NCBI GenBank assembly: GCA_947447955.1 | Contig: CANFLS010000015.1 | Location: 1-58,818, forward strand | Source of the DNA: Flavobacteriales bacterium | GTDB taxonomy: Bacteria > Bacteroidota > Bacteroidia > NS11-12g > UBA955 | Length of the DNA stretch: 58,818 nt | Direction of reading: 5' to 3' | Position numbers and translations under genes: made by a program | Shown here: piece after piece, positions 35,703 through 43,703 of the stretch | Layout of the letters: each line of letters starts with the position of its first letter | Position numbering within the stretch: position 1 is the first letter of the stretch | Notes under the pieces: generated by a model | What the model was told of the DNA's origin: nothing | What the model saw: only the letters and a program-made list of their open reading frames with translations | Database searches by the model: none

Positions 35703-35927
35703 ATGAATACGTTTTTCCGTTATAATACCTTAGATTATGAAGGAATTTTAACCAATGGCGTAAGAGTTTTACCAACTAAAGAAAGCTGGGCAGATTGGCG
35801 AGGAGATTATTCGCGAACAGCTGTAATGATTTATATAGATGTACCTTCGTTTGAAGAGTTAATGTCATTTGCTGAACAATTGGAGAATGAATTTAATGAG
35901 TGGGTTAAAAAAAATGCACTTCGCTGA
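35703..35927 (+). CDS. Small hypothetical protein
   Basis: 74 aa, soluble, acidic, no recognised family. It starts 3 nt after the AbiEi-like frame and would be co-transcribed with it, in the place where AbiEii is usual, but it is far too short and lacks nucleotidyltransferase motifs. Residues 40-70 (AVMIYIDVPSFEELMSFAEQ) suggest one strand and an amphipathic helix. Its last codons and stop lie in a hairpin that is a good minus-strand terminator, so part of this sequence may be kept for that reason. Confidence 0.5.
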   Translation: MNTFFRYNTLDYEGILTNGVRVLPTKESWADWRGDYSRTAVMIYIDVPSFEELMSFAEQLENEFNEWVKKNALR

Positions 35928-35934
35928 GTGCATT
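35907..35934 (-). terminator. Minus-strand intrinsic terminator inside the small ORF's 3' end
   Basis: Arms AATGCACT (35913-35920) and AGTGCATT (35927-35934), 6-nt loop. On the minus strand it is followed by eight T. It would end the long minus-strand operon whose last gene stops at 36080. Confidence 0.8.
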
Positions 35935-36079
35935 CCACAATTACGGTAATGTGGGCCACCATTTCCTTTACTCTTTGAGTAATGAAATATAAAGTTAATA
36001 TTATTTTAGAAAATTACAATGATAAATTTAATATCCTATTATTAGAAACAACATGAAGTCACAATTTGCGACCTCAAGT

Positions 36080-36772
36080 TTATAAAGCCCATTTGCCAAT
36101 AAATCCTATAGTTATTCCTTGTGATTTAGTAACGATATGCGGTATTCCGAAGGCAACCAAAAATGGTTGCATTGGATTTAAATCACTGAGGCCGCAATAA
36201 TAGGATAGCGAATTACCAAAGGTGAAATTTCCTTTTTTTAACCAAATGTAATCTATACCAGCAATGATTCCTTTGTCCAGTAATTGTTTATCTTCATTTG
36301 GATTTGCAGTTATGTTCGAATTAGAACTTGACGCGGAATTGTAGTAATTGAAGCCCAAATATCCCCCGAAATTAAGAGAAAGTGCTTTCGATTTAAAAGG
36401 CTTAATTTTGATTTGCAACGGTGTTTGAATAGTCCAATAGTTGTATTTCACATTAATATTATTAGAAATTAGATTGCCGTTATTGTCTAATGTAGTTAAA
36501 TGAGATAATTTTAATCCATAATTTATATTTCTGATGCCCAACGTTATTGAAAAAGTTGGATTCAATTCTTTTTCAACCGTAACTGCTTCATAATGTGACT
36601 GGCTAATATCGTATCTTTCAAAAAATGCATCTCCGTAATTGTGGAAATTATTGACGCCAGCCTCGAATTGTAGGCTCAACTTCTTTGTTTTTTGAGGGAC
36701 AGAAACCGCAGGCGATTGAGCAAATAAACTCAGTGCACTGAACATGAATAGGATAGTAGTGAGTTTTTTCAT
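36080..36772 (-). CDS. Exported protein, outer-membrane barrel-like, unknown
   Basis: 230 aa. Its signal peptide (TTILFMFSALSLFAQS) is the shared leader cassette described elsewhere here; identity with the gene ending at 39340 continues to KTKKLSLQ. The mature part is rich in alternating aromatic/polar strands (FSITLGIRNINYGLKLSHL, IQTPLQIKIKPFKSKALSLNFGGYLGFNYY). It ends in a strand with aromatic residue (GFIGKWAL), as in small outer membrane beta-barrels. No named family is recognised. Last gene of the minus-strand operon. Confidence 0.7.
   Translation of the reverse strand: MKKLTTILFMFSALSLFAQSPAVSVPQKTKKLSLQFEAGVNNFHNYGDAFFERYDISQSHYEAVTVEKELNPTFSITLGIRNINYGLKLSHLTTLDNNGNLISNNINVKYNYWTIQTPLQIKIKPFKSKALSLNFGGYLGFNYYNSASSSNSNITANPNEDKQLLDKGIIAGIDYIWLKKGNFTFGNSLSYYCGLSDLNPMQPFLVAFGIPHIVTKSQGITIGFIGKWAL
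36692..36772 (-). repeat. Leader cassette copy (MKKLTT... to VPQ)
   Basis: Encodes signal peptide plus SPAVSVPQ. Contains the perfect 12-bp palindrome TCAGTGCACTGA at 36730-36741. Near-identical cassettes begin the genes whose 5' ends are at 38615 and 39340. Confidence 0.8.
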
Positions 36773-36803
36773 AGTGTTTTTTTTCTTTAAATATTATCAT
36801 TTT

Positions 36804-38615
36804 TTATTCCACAACAATCAATTTCGATTGAATGTTTCCGCTTGGTTTTACAATGTAAATACCTGGAACTTGTATTCTAGTTGTGAATTGCATTTGATTT
36901 GTATCTCCTTTGATTTTTTCAATTTGTTTCCCTGTTAAATCAAATATTGAAATTTCATTCCCCGAATTTAAAGCTTGATTGAATTCTAAGTTGAGTTCTC
37001 CGCCAGCCACCACTGGATTCGGAGAGATTTTCAAGCCACCTTCCGACAATTTTGAAAAGCCAAACGTTGAGAGATTTTCTTTACAGACATTTGACACCCA
37101 GAAATTATAAGTGAACATGGATTTGTTTAATTTCAAACTCCAAACACTCTCGGTTGGATTTGCTTTCATGGAATACAAATAACAAAACATATGTCCCTCA
37201 TTGAAATTATTTGCCAAAAAATTGAAATTGGAATTTGCCAATTCAAATTCAGGCTTGAATTTCATGTTCGAATACGAATAAAGTTTGGTTGTAAACAATG
37301 ACGATTTAAACGTGTCGGCCAAAGAAACACGGGTCGAATCAAAATCAAACCATTTGTTTGTTCCTATGGTAACATACAATTTATTAGTATCGTCGGCCAT
37401 TAATTTGGCATAGGTAAACCCATTAACTGCCGATGATTCTATGGCCGAATACTTCAATCCATTAAACATAGAATCGAACGTTACAATTGCTTTACTCTCG
37501 ATCAATTTGCAATCAAGTGAATTGTTTGAATTATCTAAAATACCATTAGACGAATTGTTAATTGAAACCACATAATTATCACCACTCGTGTAAAGGATTT
37601 TACCCAAATTATTGAGATAAACAGGGCCATAACAACCAATATTAAAAGCATCAGTCAGTTTAAATCCACTAATTTTAAGCATTAAGTAATCTGTACCAGA
37701 ATATGGTGAAGGCAATCTTAGCACTGATTTATTTATTGCTATTTGTTGTTTAAATAAACTGGGCAAATCAATTGTATCGGTATATTGAATGATGGAAATT
37801 ATTTGTCCATTATTCTCTTCAATTTTGAAATTTAGAATTTCATTATTGGAATGTCCCAACAAATTAAAATTAATTACATTAAACGAAGTGTCTAATTTCA
37901 ATAAATACAAAGAATACGGATGATTATTTGGCATTTTCACAGCTGAATTAAGGGTGATTTCACTATTTATACTGGCGGTGAGAAAAACACCCTGTTTAGA
38001 ACGCAGAAATTCTATGTTTTTAGGATTCAACATAACTCCGTTGGCTGTTTTACCAATCTCATAATATTGAATTCCACTAAAATCATTGCTAATTTTAACC
38101 AATACAATTCTGGAATAGGATTTTGCAGCAATTGTTACTTTGCCCGACAATTGATAGGTGGCATTTGAGTAAACCACCAATGGAAAATAAACATTCCCGG
38201 CATCGTCGGTAGAGATTTTTACACTTTGCATCGGAATGGGAATATTCACTTGAATTTGTTGTTTTAATTGTCCCTCAGAATTAAATTTCACAAGAAAACA
38301 ACTATTTCTATTTGCTGTAATTGTTGAATTTAACTTAACTGAGTTGAACGCGCAAGAATCTTCCGACCAATAGGCCACTATGTAATCCCCATTTTTGAAT
38401 TTTATGGGATCAGAAACATTTGAATATGCGTATTTGGTGCTCAAGCTATTTGCATACGAAGTACACTGGGCATTTAGCAACGTTGAAATGCAACTTAAGA
38501 GCATTGCCAATGAAAGGGATTTGATTTTTTTCATTTGAGGGACAGAAACCGCAGGCGATTGAGCAAATAATCTCAGTGCATGGGAGATGAAAAGGAGAGT
38601 AGTGAGCTTTTTCAT
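36804..38615 (-). CDS. T9SS cargo protein with two stacked signal peptides
   Basis: 603 aa. The C-terminal 80 residues are a type A T9SS sorting domain (LKISPNPVVAGGELNLEF, IFDLTGKQIEKI, PGIYIVK). The middle is beta-rich with many 'L..D....V' strands, like SBBP/propeller-type surface proteins. The N-terminus is odd. A 27-residue leader cassette (ends AVSVPQ) is followed directly by a complete second signal peptide (MKKIKSLSLAMLLSCISTLLNAQ). The native start is probably ATG at 38534; the upstream cassette is joined in frame. Which start is used is unknown. Confidence 0.82.
   Translation of the reverse strand: MKKLTTLLFISHALRLFAQSPAVSVPQMKKIKSLSLAMLLSCISTLLNAQCTSYANSLSTKYAYSNVSDPIKFKNGDYIVAYWSEDSCAFNSVKLNSTITANRNSCFLVKFNSEGQLKQQIQVNIPIPMQSVKISTDDAGNVYFPLVVYSNATYQLSGKVTIAAKSYSRIVLVKISNDFSGIQYYEIGKTANGVMLNPKNIEFLRSKQGVFLTASINSEITLNSAVKMPNNHPYSLYLLKLDTSFNVINFNLLGHSNNEILNFKIEENNGQIISIIQYTDTIDLPSLFKQQIAINKSVLRLPSPYSGTDYLMLKISGFKLTDAFNIGCYGPVYLNNLGKILYTSGDNYVVSINNSSNGILDNSNNSLDCKLIESKAIVTFDSMFNGLKYSAIESSAVNGFTYAKLMADDTNKLYVTIGTNKWFDFDSTRVSLADTFKSSLFTTKLYSYSNMKFKPEFELANSNFNFLANNFNEGHMFCYLYSMKANPTESVWSLKLNKSMFTYNFWVSNVCKENLSTFGFSKLSEGGLKISPNPVVAGGELNLEFNQALNSGNEISIFDLTGKQIEKIKGDTNQMQFTTRIQVPGIYIVKPSGNIQSKLIVVE
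38535..38615 (-). repeat. Leader cassette copy fused ahead of a native signal peptide
   Basis: 81 nt, in frame, ending CCCTCAA immediately before the native ATG. Diverged relative to other copies (palindrome degraded to TCAGTGCATGGG). Confidence 0.8.
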
Positions 38616-38632
38616 AGTATTTATAATCTGGG

Positions 38633-39340
38633 TTAATTCCTAAGTTTTATTTGATATCCAATATTCAGAGATAAGGTAATTGCATCTCGATTTACGCGAT
38701 AGTTTTTATAAAATTCCTCAAATCCACCTCGTGGCTTTCCTAACAGGTTATTTTTTTCAAAATAATGAGTAAATCTTACATCCGTAGAAATGTAAAAATT
38801 GCGTAAAAAGCTGTATTTTAATGATCCGCCTAAACCGACACCCAAGCTGTTGTATTGGAACGTACTTACAATTGGCTCATTCCAACTAAATCGTGTATCG
38901 GCCACAATAACTTCTTCAATTCCTGATGATTTGTAATTTATATTAAATGTTGGGCTAATTGAGAATTTCTTGTATGAAATACTTTTGCCTATTTCTGCCA
39001 TAATAACATGATAAAATCTACTGACCACATCGCCTTGAATTCTATTCGCATAAGAATTAGATTTTTCATAGTAATTATAGTTTAGACCTATGAAATATTT
39101 TGATCCATTCAAAATTTTTAAACCAAATGTATACGGCGGCGTATATTGCGTGAACGGCTTATATAATCCGGGTGTAAAATTGTTGTTTTGAGAATAGTTA
39201 TTTAAAAAAATAGTTATTGGCATGCCGGCTTCAATTTGTAGGCTCAACTTCTTTGTTTTTTGAGGGACAGAATCCGCAGGCGATTGAGCAAATAAACTCA
39301 GTGCGCTGAAGAGGAATAATATGGTTGCGAACTTTTTCAT
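38633..39340 (-). CDS. Exported protein, outer-membrane barrel-like, unknown
   Basis: 235 aa. The signal peptide is the leader cassette (ATILFLFSALSLFAQS) and the first mature residues DSVPQKTKKLSLQIEAG are shared with the 36080-36772 product. Repeating amphipathic strands (LGVGLGGSLKYSFLRNFYIS, AITLSLNIGYQIKL) and a terminal aromatic/polar strand fit a small outer membrane beta-barrel. Beyond the leader, similarity to its paralogue is weak. It lies inside the minus-strand operon, 17 nt upstream of the T9SS cargo gene's ATG. Confidence 0.7.
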   Translation of the reverse strand: MKKFATILFLFSALSLFAQSPADSVPQKTKKLSLQIEAGMPITIFLNNYSQNNNFTPGLYKPFTQYTPPYTFGLKILNGSKYFIGLNYNYYEKSNSYANRIQGDVVSRFYHVIMAEIGKSISYKKFSISPTFNINYKSSGIEEVIVADTRFSWNEPIVSTFQYNSLGVGLGGSLKYSFLRNFYISTDVRFTHYFEKNNLLGKPRGGFEEFYKNYRVNRDAITLSLNIGYQIKLRN

Positions 39341-39380
39341 AAAGGTTTTATTTGGTAAAACGATAAAAAGATAATTGTAT

Positions 39381-39728
39381 TTAATTGGATAAAAATACAG
39401 AATTGTTAATTGTTAGTTTTTCAATGTGTTTACTGCCTTTGTTAAATGGATCTAGGACATTCCATCCTTCTTTGCAATATATGGTTGCAGTTTTTCCTAT
39501 GAGCGATTTCAATTCAGCGGTTTTAATTGTTTCAAAGCCTCTATTGATGTAAAAAGTACTTTTCTCGTTTCGTATTTTAAGGACAGCATCTTTAATGCCT
39601 CCTTCTTCAATCGATAATACTTCTCCTGTATAACTATTTATATTTTCCGAATTTGCGCTTTGTCTTGCTGCAATAATTAAGAATAGACTCAAGACAGCTA
39701 TTGTTGTTGTAAATAGTATTTTTTTCAT
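39381..39728 (-). CDS. Small exported hypothetical protein
   Basis: 115 aa. The hydrophobic N-terminus (FTTTIAVLSLFLIIAA) is a signal peptide or anchor without lipobox Cys. The mature part is a small beta domain (YTGEVLSIEEGGIKDAVLKI, KSLIGKTATIYCKEGW) with OB-like look, not assignable to a family. Its upstream spacer (39740-39780) is about 85 % identical to the spacer before the orphan leader at 43755-43795. Confidence 0.6.
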   Translation of the reverse strand: MKKILFTTTIAVLSLFLIIAARQSANSENINSYTGEVLSIEEGGIKDAVLKIRNEKSTFYINRGFETIKTAELKSLIGKTATIYCKEGWNVLDPFNKGSKHIEKLTINNSVFLSN

Positions 39729-39739
39729 GATCAGTTTTT

Positions 39740-39780
39740 TGTGTTATAACGATTGTGAAATATAAATATTGTTTTCATTT
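39740..39780. repeat. 41-nt spacer repeat, copy 1
   Basis: About 35 of 41 positions match 43755-43795 by hand alignment. Both copies lie just upstream of a minus-strand signal-peptide start. Confidence 0.6.
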
Positions 39781-40683
39781 TATTTTTATTCCATTAAACT
39801 TATCTGAACCTTTAATTTCAGGTTTCATTAAATTAAACCAACTCATTTGAATTTGTATTGATTTTCTATCTTTACCCATTAACGCGAGGCCCCTAACTCT
39901 AATTTGTTCATTTAGAGAATTTGAATTAACAAGTGTTTGATTTCCTGCAATTACACAACCAAATGGTGTGTGACCAAAAGTGCTATTTACCGAATATTCA
40001 CAATTGTCAAATTTGCCATATCCTTGAGGTATATTAATTAGATAACCATTACTAAGAATATTAGGGTCCACTGATGGACAGTATAAATTGCTATCATAAA
40101 ACCCTATAATGACTTCCAAATTGGGTTTACTTGTGTAATGCCCTTTATAAATCCCTTTAATTGGAGTAGGTTTATTGAATATATCTTTTTTCAAGTTTAC
40201 ATCATAGTAACTTTCTGAAGGCCACGTGAATATTTTATGTATAGATGTATCTCTACCATTATCTGCCGGAAAACAATTTTTGTTTGTATGCTTGTTTACT
40301 GCTATTAAAGTGATTTTATCATGCCTATTCTCAGGAAAACTGTTGAGAATTACTGATTTAGTATAATACTTCGATGCTCCAATTTCCCAAATAAATGAAT
40401 CCGCATCATTTAATGCCCTAAACCTAATTTTTGAATCCATTCTGTTGCCAGAAAATGTATCTGACTCTATCCAAATTTCATCCCCCTCCCAATCACATAG
40501 GTACTCTTCGATAACAAAATTAGCAGAAGTTTGCATTTTTCCTGAACAAGGATCATAATTCTCGCAGGCTGGGTTGCTTATGTCGTGGCATTTTTCCTTA
40601 CAACAGCCTTGGGCGATTATAAGAATCAAACTGCATAAACTCAGTGCACTGAATATGAATAGGATAGTAGCGAACTTTTTCAT
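39775..40683 (-). CDS. Cys-rich lipoprotein family, paralogue A
   Basis: 302 aa, first described here as part of a five-member family. Its leader is chimeric: MKKFATILFIFSALSL matches the barrel-gene cassette, then CSLILIIAQGCCKEKC matches the lipoprotein leaders. A lipobox (IIAQGC) predicts lipidation. The family motif C-K-E-K-C-x-D-x-x-N-P-x-C-E-N-Y-D-P-C follows. A PKD-like beta domain (SFIWEIGASKYYTKS) and a C-terminal domain ending FNGIKIK complete it. No known function. Its ATG overlaps the stop of paralogue B by 4 nt (translational coupling). Confidence 0.72.
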   Translation of the reverse strand: MKKFATILFIFSALSLCSLILIIAQGCCKEKCHDISNPACENYDPCSGKMQTSANFVIEEYLCDWEGDEIWIESDTFSGNRMDSKIRFRALNDADSFIWEIGASKYYTKSVILNSFPENRHDKITLIAVNKHTNKNCFPADNGRDTSIHKIFTWPSESYYDVNLKKDIFNKPTPIKGIYKGHYTSKPNLEVIIGFYDSNLYCPSVDPNILSNGYLINIPQGYGKFDNCEYSVNSTFGHTPFGCVIAGNQTLVNSNSLNEQIRVRGLALMGKDRKSIQIQMSWFNLMKPEIKGSDKFNGIKIK

Positions 40684-41570
40684 TGTAATTTCCTTCCTTT
40701 AAATTTGTATTTCCTATATGGAATATTTTTAATTGGATAACCACACCAGTATTCAGCTGACAGGGTGTTGTGGTTTAATTTGATATTTCCTCTTGACGGA
40801 GTATTGTATTTCGCAACGTCTCCAAATTGAATGTTGTGGCCGGTATATGTGCAAAAAAGTTCTATTTGTGTAAAAGTATCCATCATGTTTCTGAAATTCA
40901 CCAATGCAATTTCACCAGTACTTTGTGTTGTTGCAAAATTAAAATTCTTTTCGGTATGCAAACCTTCTTCAAAAGCCCAGGGTCTAATTTCTACTATTGA
41001 ACTATCCTTTTCACCTTCAAAAAGCACTTTATAAACGCCCATAATTGGCAGCTCAGTATTGGGCACAAAAGTAAATGTCTTTTCCAATGTATCTTTTCCA
41101 TCATCTAATGGAAAACACCTTAAATCAGGTTCTTTTTCTACCATTAGGGTCACCTTATATTTTCCCATAATTCCTTTATTTGAGGAAAAAGACCGCGCGT
41201 AAAAAGAATCCGTAATGGTCTCTGAACCCAGCTTCCAAGTAGTTTTCACACCAGGAGTCATACATTTAAATCCAATAAATTGACTATGCCGCGCCGAATA
41301 TAAAGGCCATTTATCATCTACAGGCGCACAGAAAACAGAATCTTCGTTGATGAACTTTTCGTCACCATTTACGGGCATAAATGTATTCATTAGTCCTAAT
41401 TTTATCGATGCTTTTACTGGGATTTTGCCATAGCACGGATCATAATTTTCACAGGCTGGGTTGTTATAATCATGGCATTTTTCCTTGTCGCAGCTTTGAA
41501 CGATTATCATAATCAAACTGCACAAACTCAGTGCACTGAATAGGAATAATATGGGTGCGAACTTTTTCAT
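40680..41570 (-). CDS. Cys-rich lipoprotein family, paralogue B
   Basis: 296 aa. Chimeric leader as in A (MKKFAPILFLFSALSL then CSLIMIIVQSCDKEKC), lipobox VQSC. Family motif CHDYNNPACENYDPCYGK. The middle contains the PKD-like segment TTWKLGSETITDSFYARS, and DDGKDTLEKTF matches the DGRDT turn of the other paralogues. The C-terminus ends FKGRKLQ, a variant of the family FNGxK end. Body diverged from A, C and D (low identity outside motifs). Unknown function, cell-surface or periplasmic lipoprotein by signal. Confidence 0.72.
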   Translation of the reverse strand: MKKFAPILFLFSALSLCSLIMIIVQSCDKEKCHDYNNPACENYDPCYGKIPVKASIKLGLMNTFMPVNGDEKFINEDSVFCAPVDDKWPLYSARHSQFIGFKCMTPGVKTTWKLGSETITDSFYARSFSSNKGIMGKYKVTLMVEKEPDLRCFPLDDGKDTLEKTFTFVPNTELPIMGVYKVLFEGEKDSSIVEIRPWAFEEGLHTEKNFNFATTQSTGEIALVNFRNMMDTFTQIELFCTYTGHNIQFGDVAKYNTPSRGNIKLNHNTLSAEYWCGYPIKNIPYRKYKFKGRKLQ

Positions 41571-41596
41571 AGATATTTTCCTTCTTTTGGGTTTTA

Positions 41597-42433
41597 TTAT
41601 TTTATTCTATAACCATTAAAAGTATTTGGATTTTTATAAATTGGATCCGGATTGGGTCCAAGATATAAGCCCAAATGATCGGATGAAGGAATTTCCGCAT
41701 GAATACTATCTAAAGTCTTGTTTAAAAGAAAAGTCATTCCCTCTCGCGATGTTGCAAAACGATTAGTATATTTATTTAATGAAAAATCCCACGGGCCAAT
41801 ATCCTTTGAATGATATCCATTTGGTAAATTATAATAAGCTGCAAACAATCCGTCTGGTTTACTATTTATGAATGTTACATTAAATGTATCATACGGTTTG
41901 GCCGTTAAAGACCCACGGAATACTCCGTTATATGAATCGCAAATACCTTTTCGGTATGCACGTATTATATAATGCTTTACCACCGTATCCCTACCATCAT
42001 CTCCAGCTTTGCATCTCGGATTGGGTTTGCGGCAAGTAATACACATAATGGTTATTGGCCCTTCTGTTCCTGGTACGTCTTCATCAAAAAAAACTGTGAC
42101 AGAATCTCCTCTGCGGTATTTTTTTTCGGCACCTATTTTCCACAGAACACTGTCATTTCCAACCTGCCAGCATTTAAAGATTTTATCACCAGTTCCTATT
42201 GTATCGTCTTCCGGCACCTTGTAATAGGTATGTAAATGGGTTTTGGCATCGATATAATCCATTACGATATCAAAATCTGCATTGCTCAATGGATTGGCCC
42301 TGCATGGGTCGTAATTTTCACATTCAGGATTAAAAGGGTCATTGCATTTTTCCTTGCAACAGCCTTGGGCGATTATAAGAATCAAACTGCATAAACTAAA
42401 GCTGAGTAGGCTGACTTGAAATTGGTTTTTCAT
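41597..42433 (-). CDS. Cys-rich lipoprotein family, paralogue C
   Basis: 278 aa. Leader MKNQFQVSLLSFSL then CSLILIIAQGCCKEKC. Family Cys motif then ADFDIVMDYIDAK. PKD-like domain with VLWKIGAEKKYRRGDSV and an extra Cys set CITCRKPNPRCKAGDDGRD. The C-terminal domain ends FNGYRIK. The body is about 88 % identical (hand count, 245 of 278) to the product of 52324-53160 on the other strand, so one arose by duplication. It lies between D and B in the minus-strand operon, with no promoter seen. Confidence 0.75.
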   Translation of the reverse strand: MKNQFQVSLLSFSLCSLILIIAQGCCKEKCNDPFNPECENYDPCRANPLSNADFDIVMDYIDAKTHLHTYYKVPEDDTIGTGDKIFKCWQVGNDSVLWKIGAEKKYRRGDSVTVFFDEDVPGTEGPITIMCITCRKPNPRCKAGDDGRDTVVKHYIIRAYRKGICDSYNGVFRGSLTAKPYDTFNVTFINSKPDGLFAAYYNLPNGYHSKDIGPWDFSLNKYTNRFATSREGMTFLLNKTLDSIHAEIPSSDHLGLYLGPNPDPIYKNPNTFNGYRIK

Positions 42434-42518
42434 ATTTGTTTGGCTTTTATTTCATTTTTAAAATTATGAATATTATGGACATAAAATCCAACAGAATAGT
42501 TTGTTGTTTAAAGGTCAT

Positions 42519-43442
42519 TTATTTTAATTTCACCCCATTAAAAACAAAGGTGGTTTCTTTTCCATTTTGTTGCGTTTGATATCTGTATTCTAACCTTACT
42601 TTATGTTTTCCATTGGCAGATGGTTGCGCATATGCGTGGAAATAAGTGATGCCAGATGACATCATCATCACCTGATTATCAGCAATTCGCGTGAGTTCAT
42701 CCATTTTCCATTTTCTTTGTTTATAACTCTCGAAATTTGGAAAACATTTTTCTAAAATTCTTTGTGACTCAATTCTTAAAGTATCGGCCTGTGGGAAACC
42801 AAATAAATTGATTCCTTCAACATCATAGGGTATACTTATGTAAGATTTTTCTTTTGGAATTGTCCAAGTGTAACATTTTGTATAGTCCCATGTTAAAACT
42901 CGTTTTTTATTGGGCTCATTTTCAAAGTATCCCTCAAAAGTACCATTCCATAAAAACTCATCCGCAAAAACCAAGGTTCGTTCGGATATATAAACGCTGT
43001 CTGCTGGATTGCGAGGTGTTTTGGGTATTTTTACCACTTTCAATTTAACAGGAATTGGATTCCAAATATTTGTTGAATCTTTTAGATAATCATCAAATCT
43101 TAATGCAACTTCCCTTGTTCTGAAAATGCGGTTATCATTTCCGATTGTCCATTCATAGCGTAGTGCATTTTCCTCTTTGGCAGTAAAAAGCACACCAGAA
43201 TTACATGCTACAATGGTGTCGCAAAATTCTGCAATTTCCTCTTCTTTATCCTGCCATCCAAATGGTTTCATTGATTGCCTCATTGTAAATACAGCTGAAG
43301 GCTTACCGTAATTGGGATCATAATTCTCACACTCTGGATTGTTTATATCATTGCATTTTTCCTTGCAACAGCCTTGGGCGATTAAAAGAATCAAACTGCA
43401 CAAACTAAAGCTGAGTAGGCTGATTTGAAATTGTTTTTTCAT
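42519..43442 (-). CDS. Cys-rich lipoprotein family, paralogue D (first gene of the operon)
   Basis: 307 aa. Leader MKKQFQISLLSFSL then CSLILLIAQGCCKEKC; family motif CNDINNPECENYDP. PKD-like part RYEWTIGNDNRIFRTRE; C-terminus ends FNGVKLK. It heads the minus-strand operon behind a TACATTTG promoter. Its promoter and first 43 codons form one arm of a 231-nt inverted repeat with the gene at 52324. Function unknown; predicted lipoprotein. Confidence 0.75.
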   Translation of the reverse strand: MKKQFQISLLSFSLCSLILLIAQGCCKEKCNDINNPECENYDPNYGKPSAVFTMRQSMKPFGWQDKEEEIAEFCDTIVACNSGVLFTAKEENALRYEWTIGNDNRIFRTREVALRFDDYLKDSTNIWNPIPVKLKVVKIPKTPRNPADSVYISERTLVFADEFLWNGTFEGYFENEPNKKRVLTWDYTKCYTWTIPKEKSYISIPYDVEGINLFGFPQADTLRIESQRILEKCFPNFESYKQRKWKMDELTRIADNQVMMMSSGITYFHAYAQPSANGKHKVRLEYRYQTQQNGKETTFVFNGVKLK

Positions 43443-43473
43443 ATAATTAATGAATTGTTCTTGAATATAAAAT

Positions 43474-43481
43474 CAAATGTA
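43474..43481 (-). promoter_or_regulatory. -7 promoter element (TACATTTG) of the lipoprotein operon
   Basis: Exact TAnnTTTG on the minus strand, 31 nt before the ATG of paralogue D. The 19-nt palindromic motif (43504-43522) lies just upstream, overlapping the expected -33 region. Confidence 0.55.
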
Positions 43482-43503
43482 AAACTTTATAAATACGATG
43501 TCG

Positions 43504-43522
43504 TGATAGATTTATATCATGT
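43504..43522. promoter_or_regulatory. Palindromic 19-nt motif, copy 2
   Basis: TGATAGATTTATATCATGT, one base different from 32818-32836. Its position by the -33 region of the lipoprotein promoter suits a regulator site. Confidence 0.45.
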
Positions 43523-43560
43523 GGTTGTCCTTATTTTGAGGTTTCATATTATTAAAATAC

Positions 43561-43703
43561 ATTCATTTAGACAAAGTTAGTGGATTTCAATTCAATTTTG
43601 TATGGTTGTGTGTGTACTAAAAAAACATGAAAACAATACTGAATTTTTAGTATGGCTATTTTTTAACTGTGTGAAAAACAAAAAATATATACACAGATTA
43701 ATT
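43561..43703. repeat. 143-nt interspersed repeat, copy 1
   Basis: Matches 49427-49568 at roughly 80 %, with a core of about 38 identical nt. The core carries inverted arms TACTAAAAA and TTTTTAGTA, so it can fold into a hairpin. Only two copies are seen in the window. Confidence 0.75.

Larger units (their letters stand above)
43314..43544 (-). repeat. Inverted repeat, left arm (promoter plus leader of paralogue D)
   Basis: Pairs with 52222-52452 with no net indel: positions sum to 95,766 throughout. The promoter part 43474-43544 is nearly identical; about 32 nt before the ATG show 7 mismatches. It brackets about 8.7 kb. Confidence 0.85.

Noticed and set aside
32575-36079. Prophage or transposon as carrier of the defence island
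   Set aside because: No integrase, transposase, tRNA attachment site or phage structural gene is present; only the terminator repeat marks the borders.
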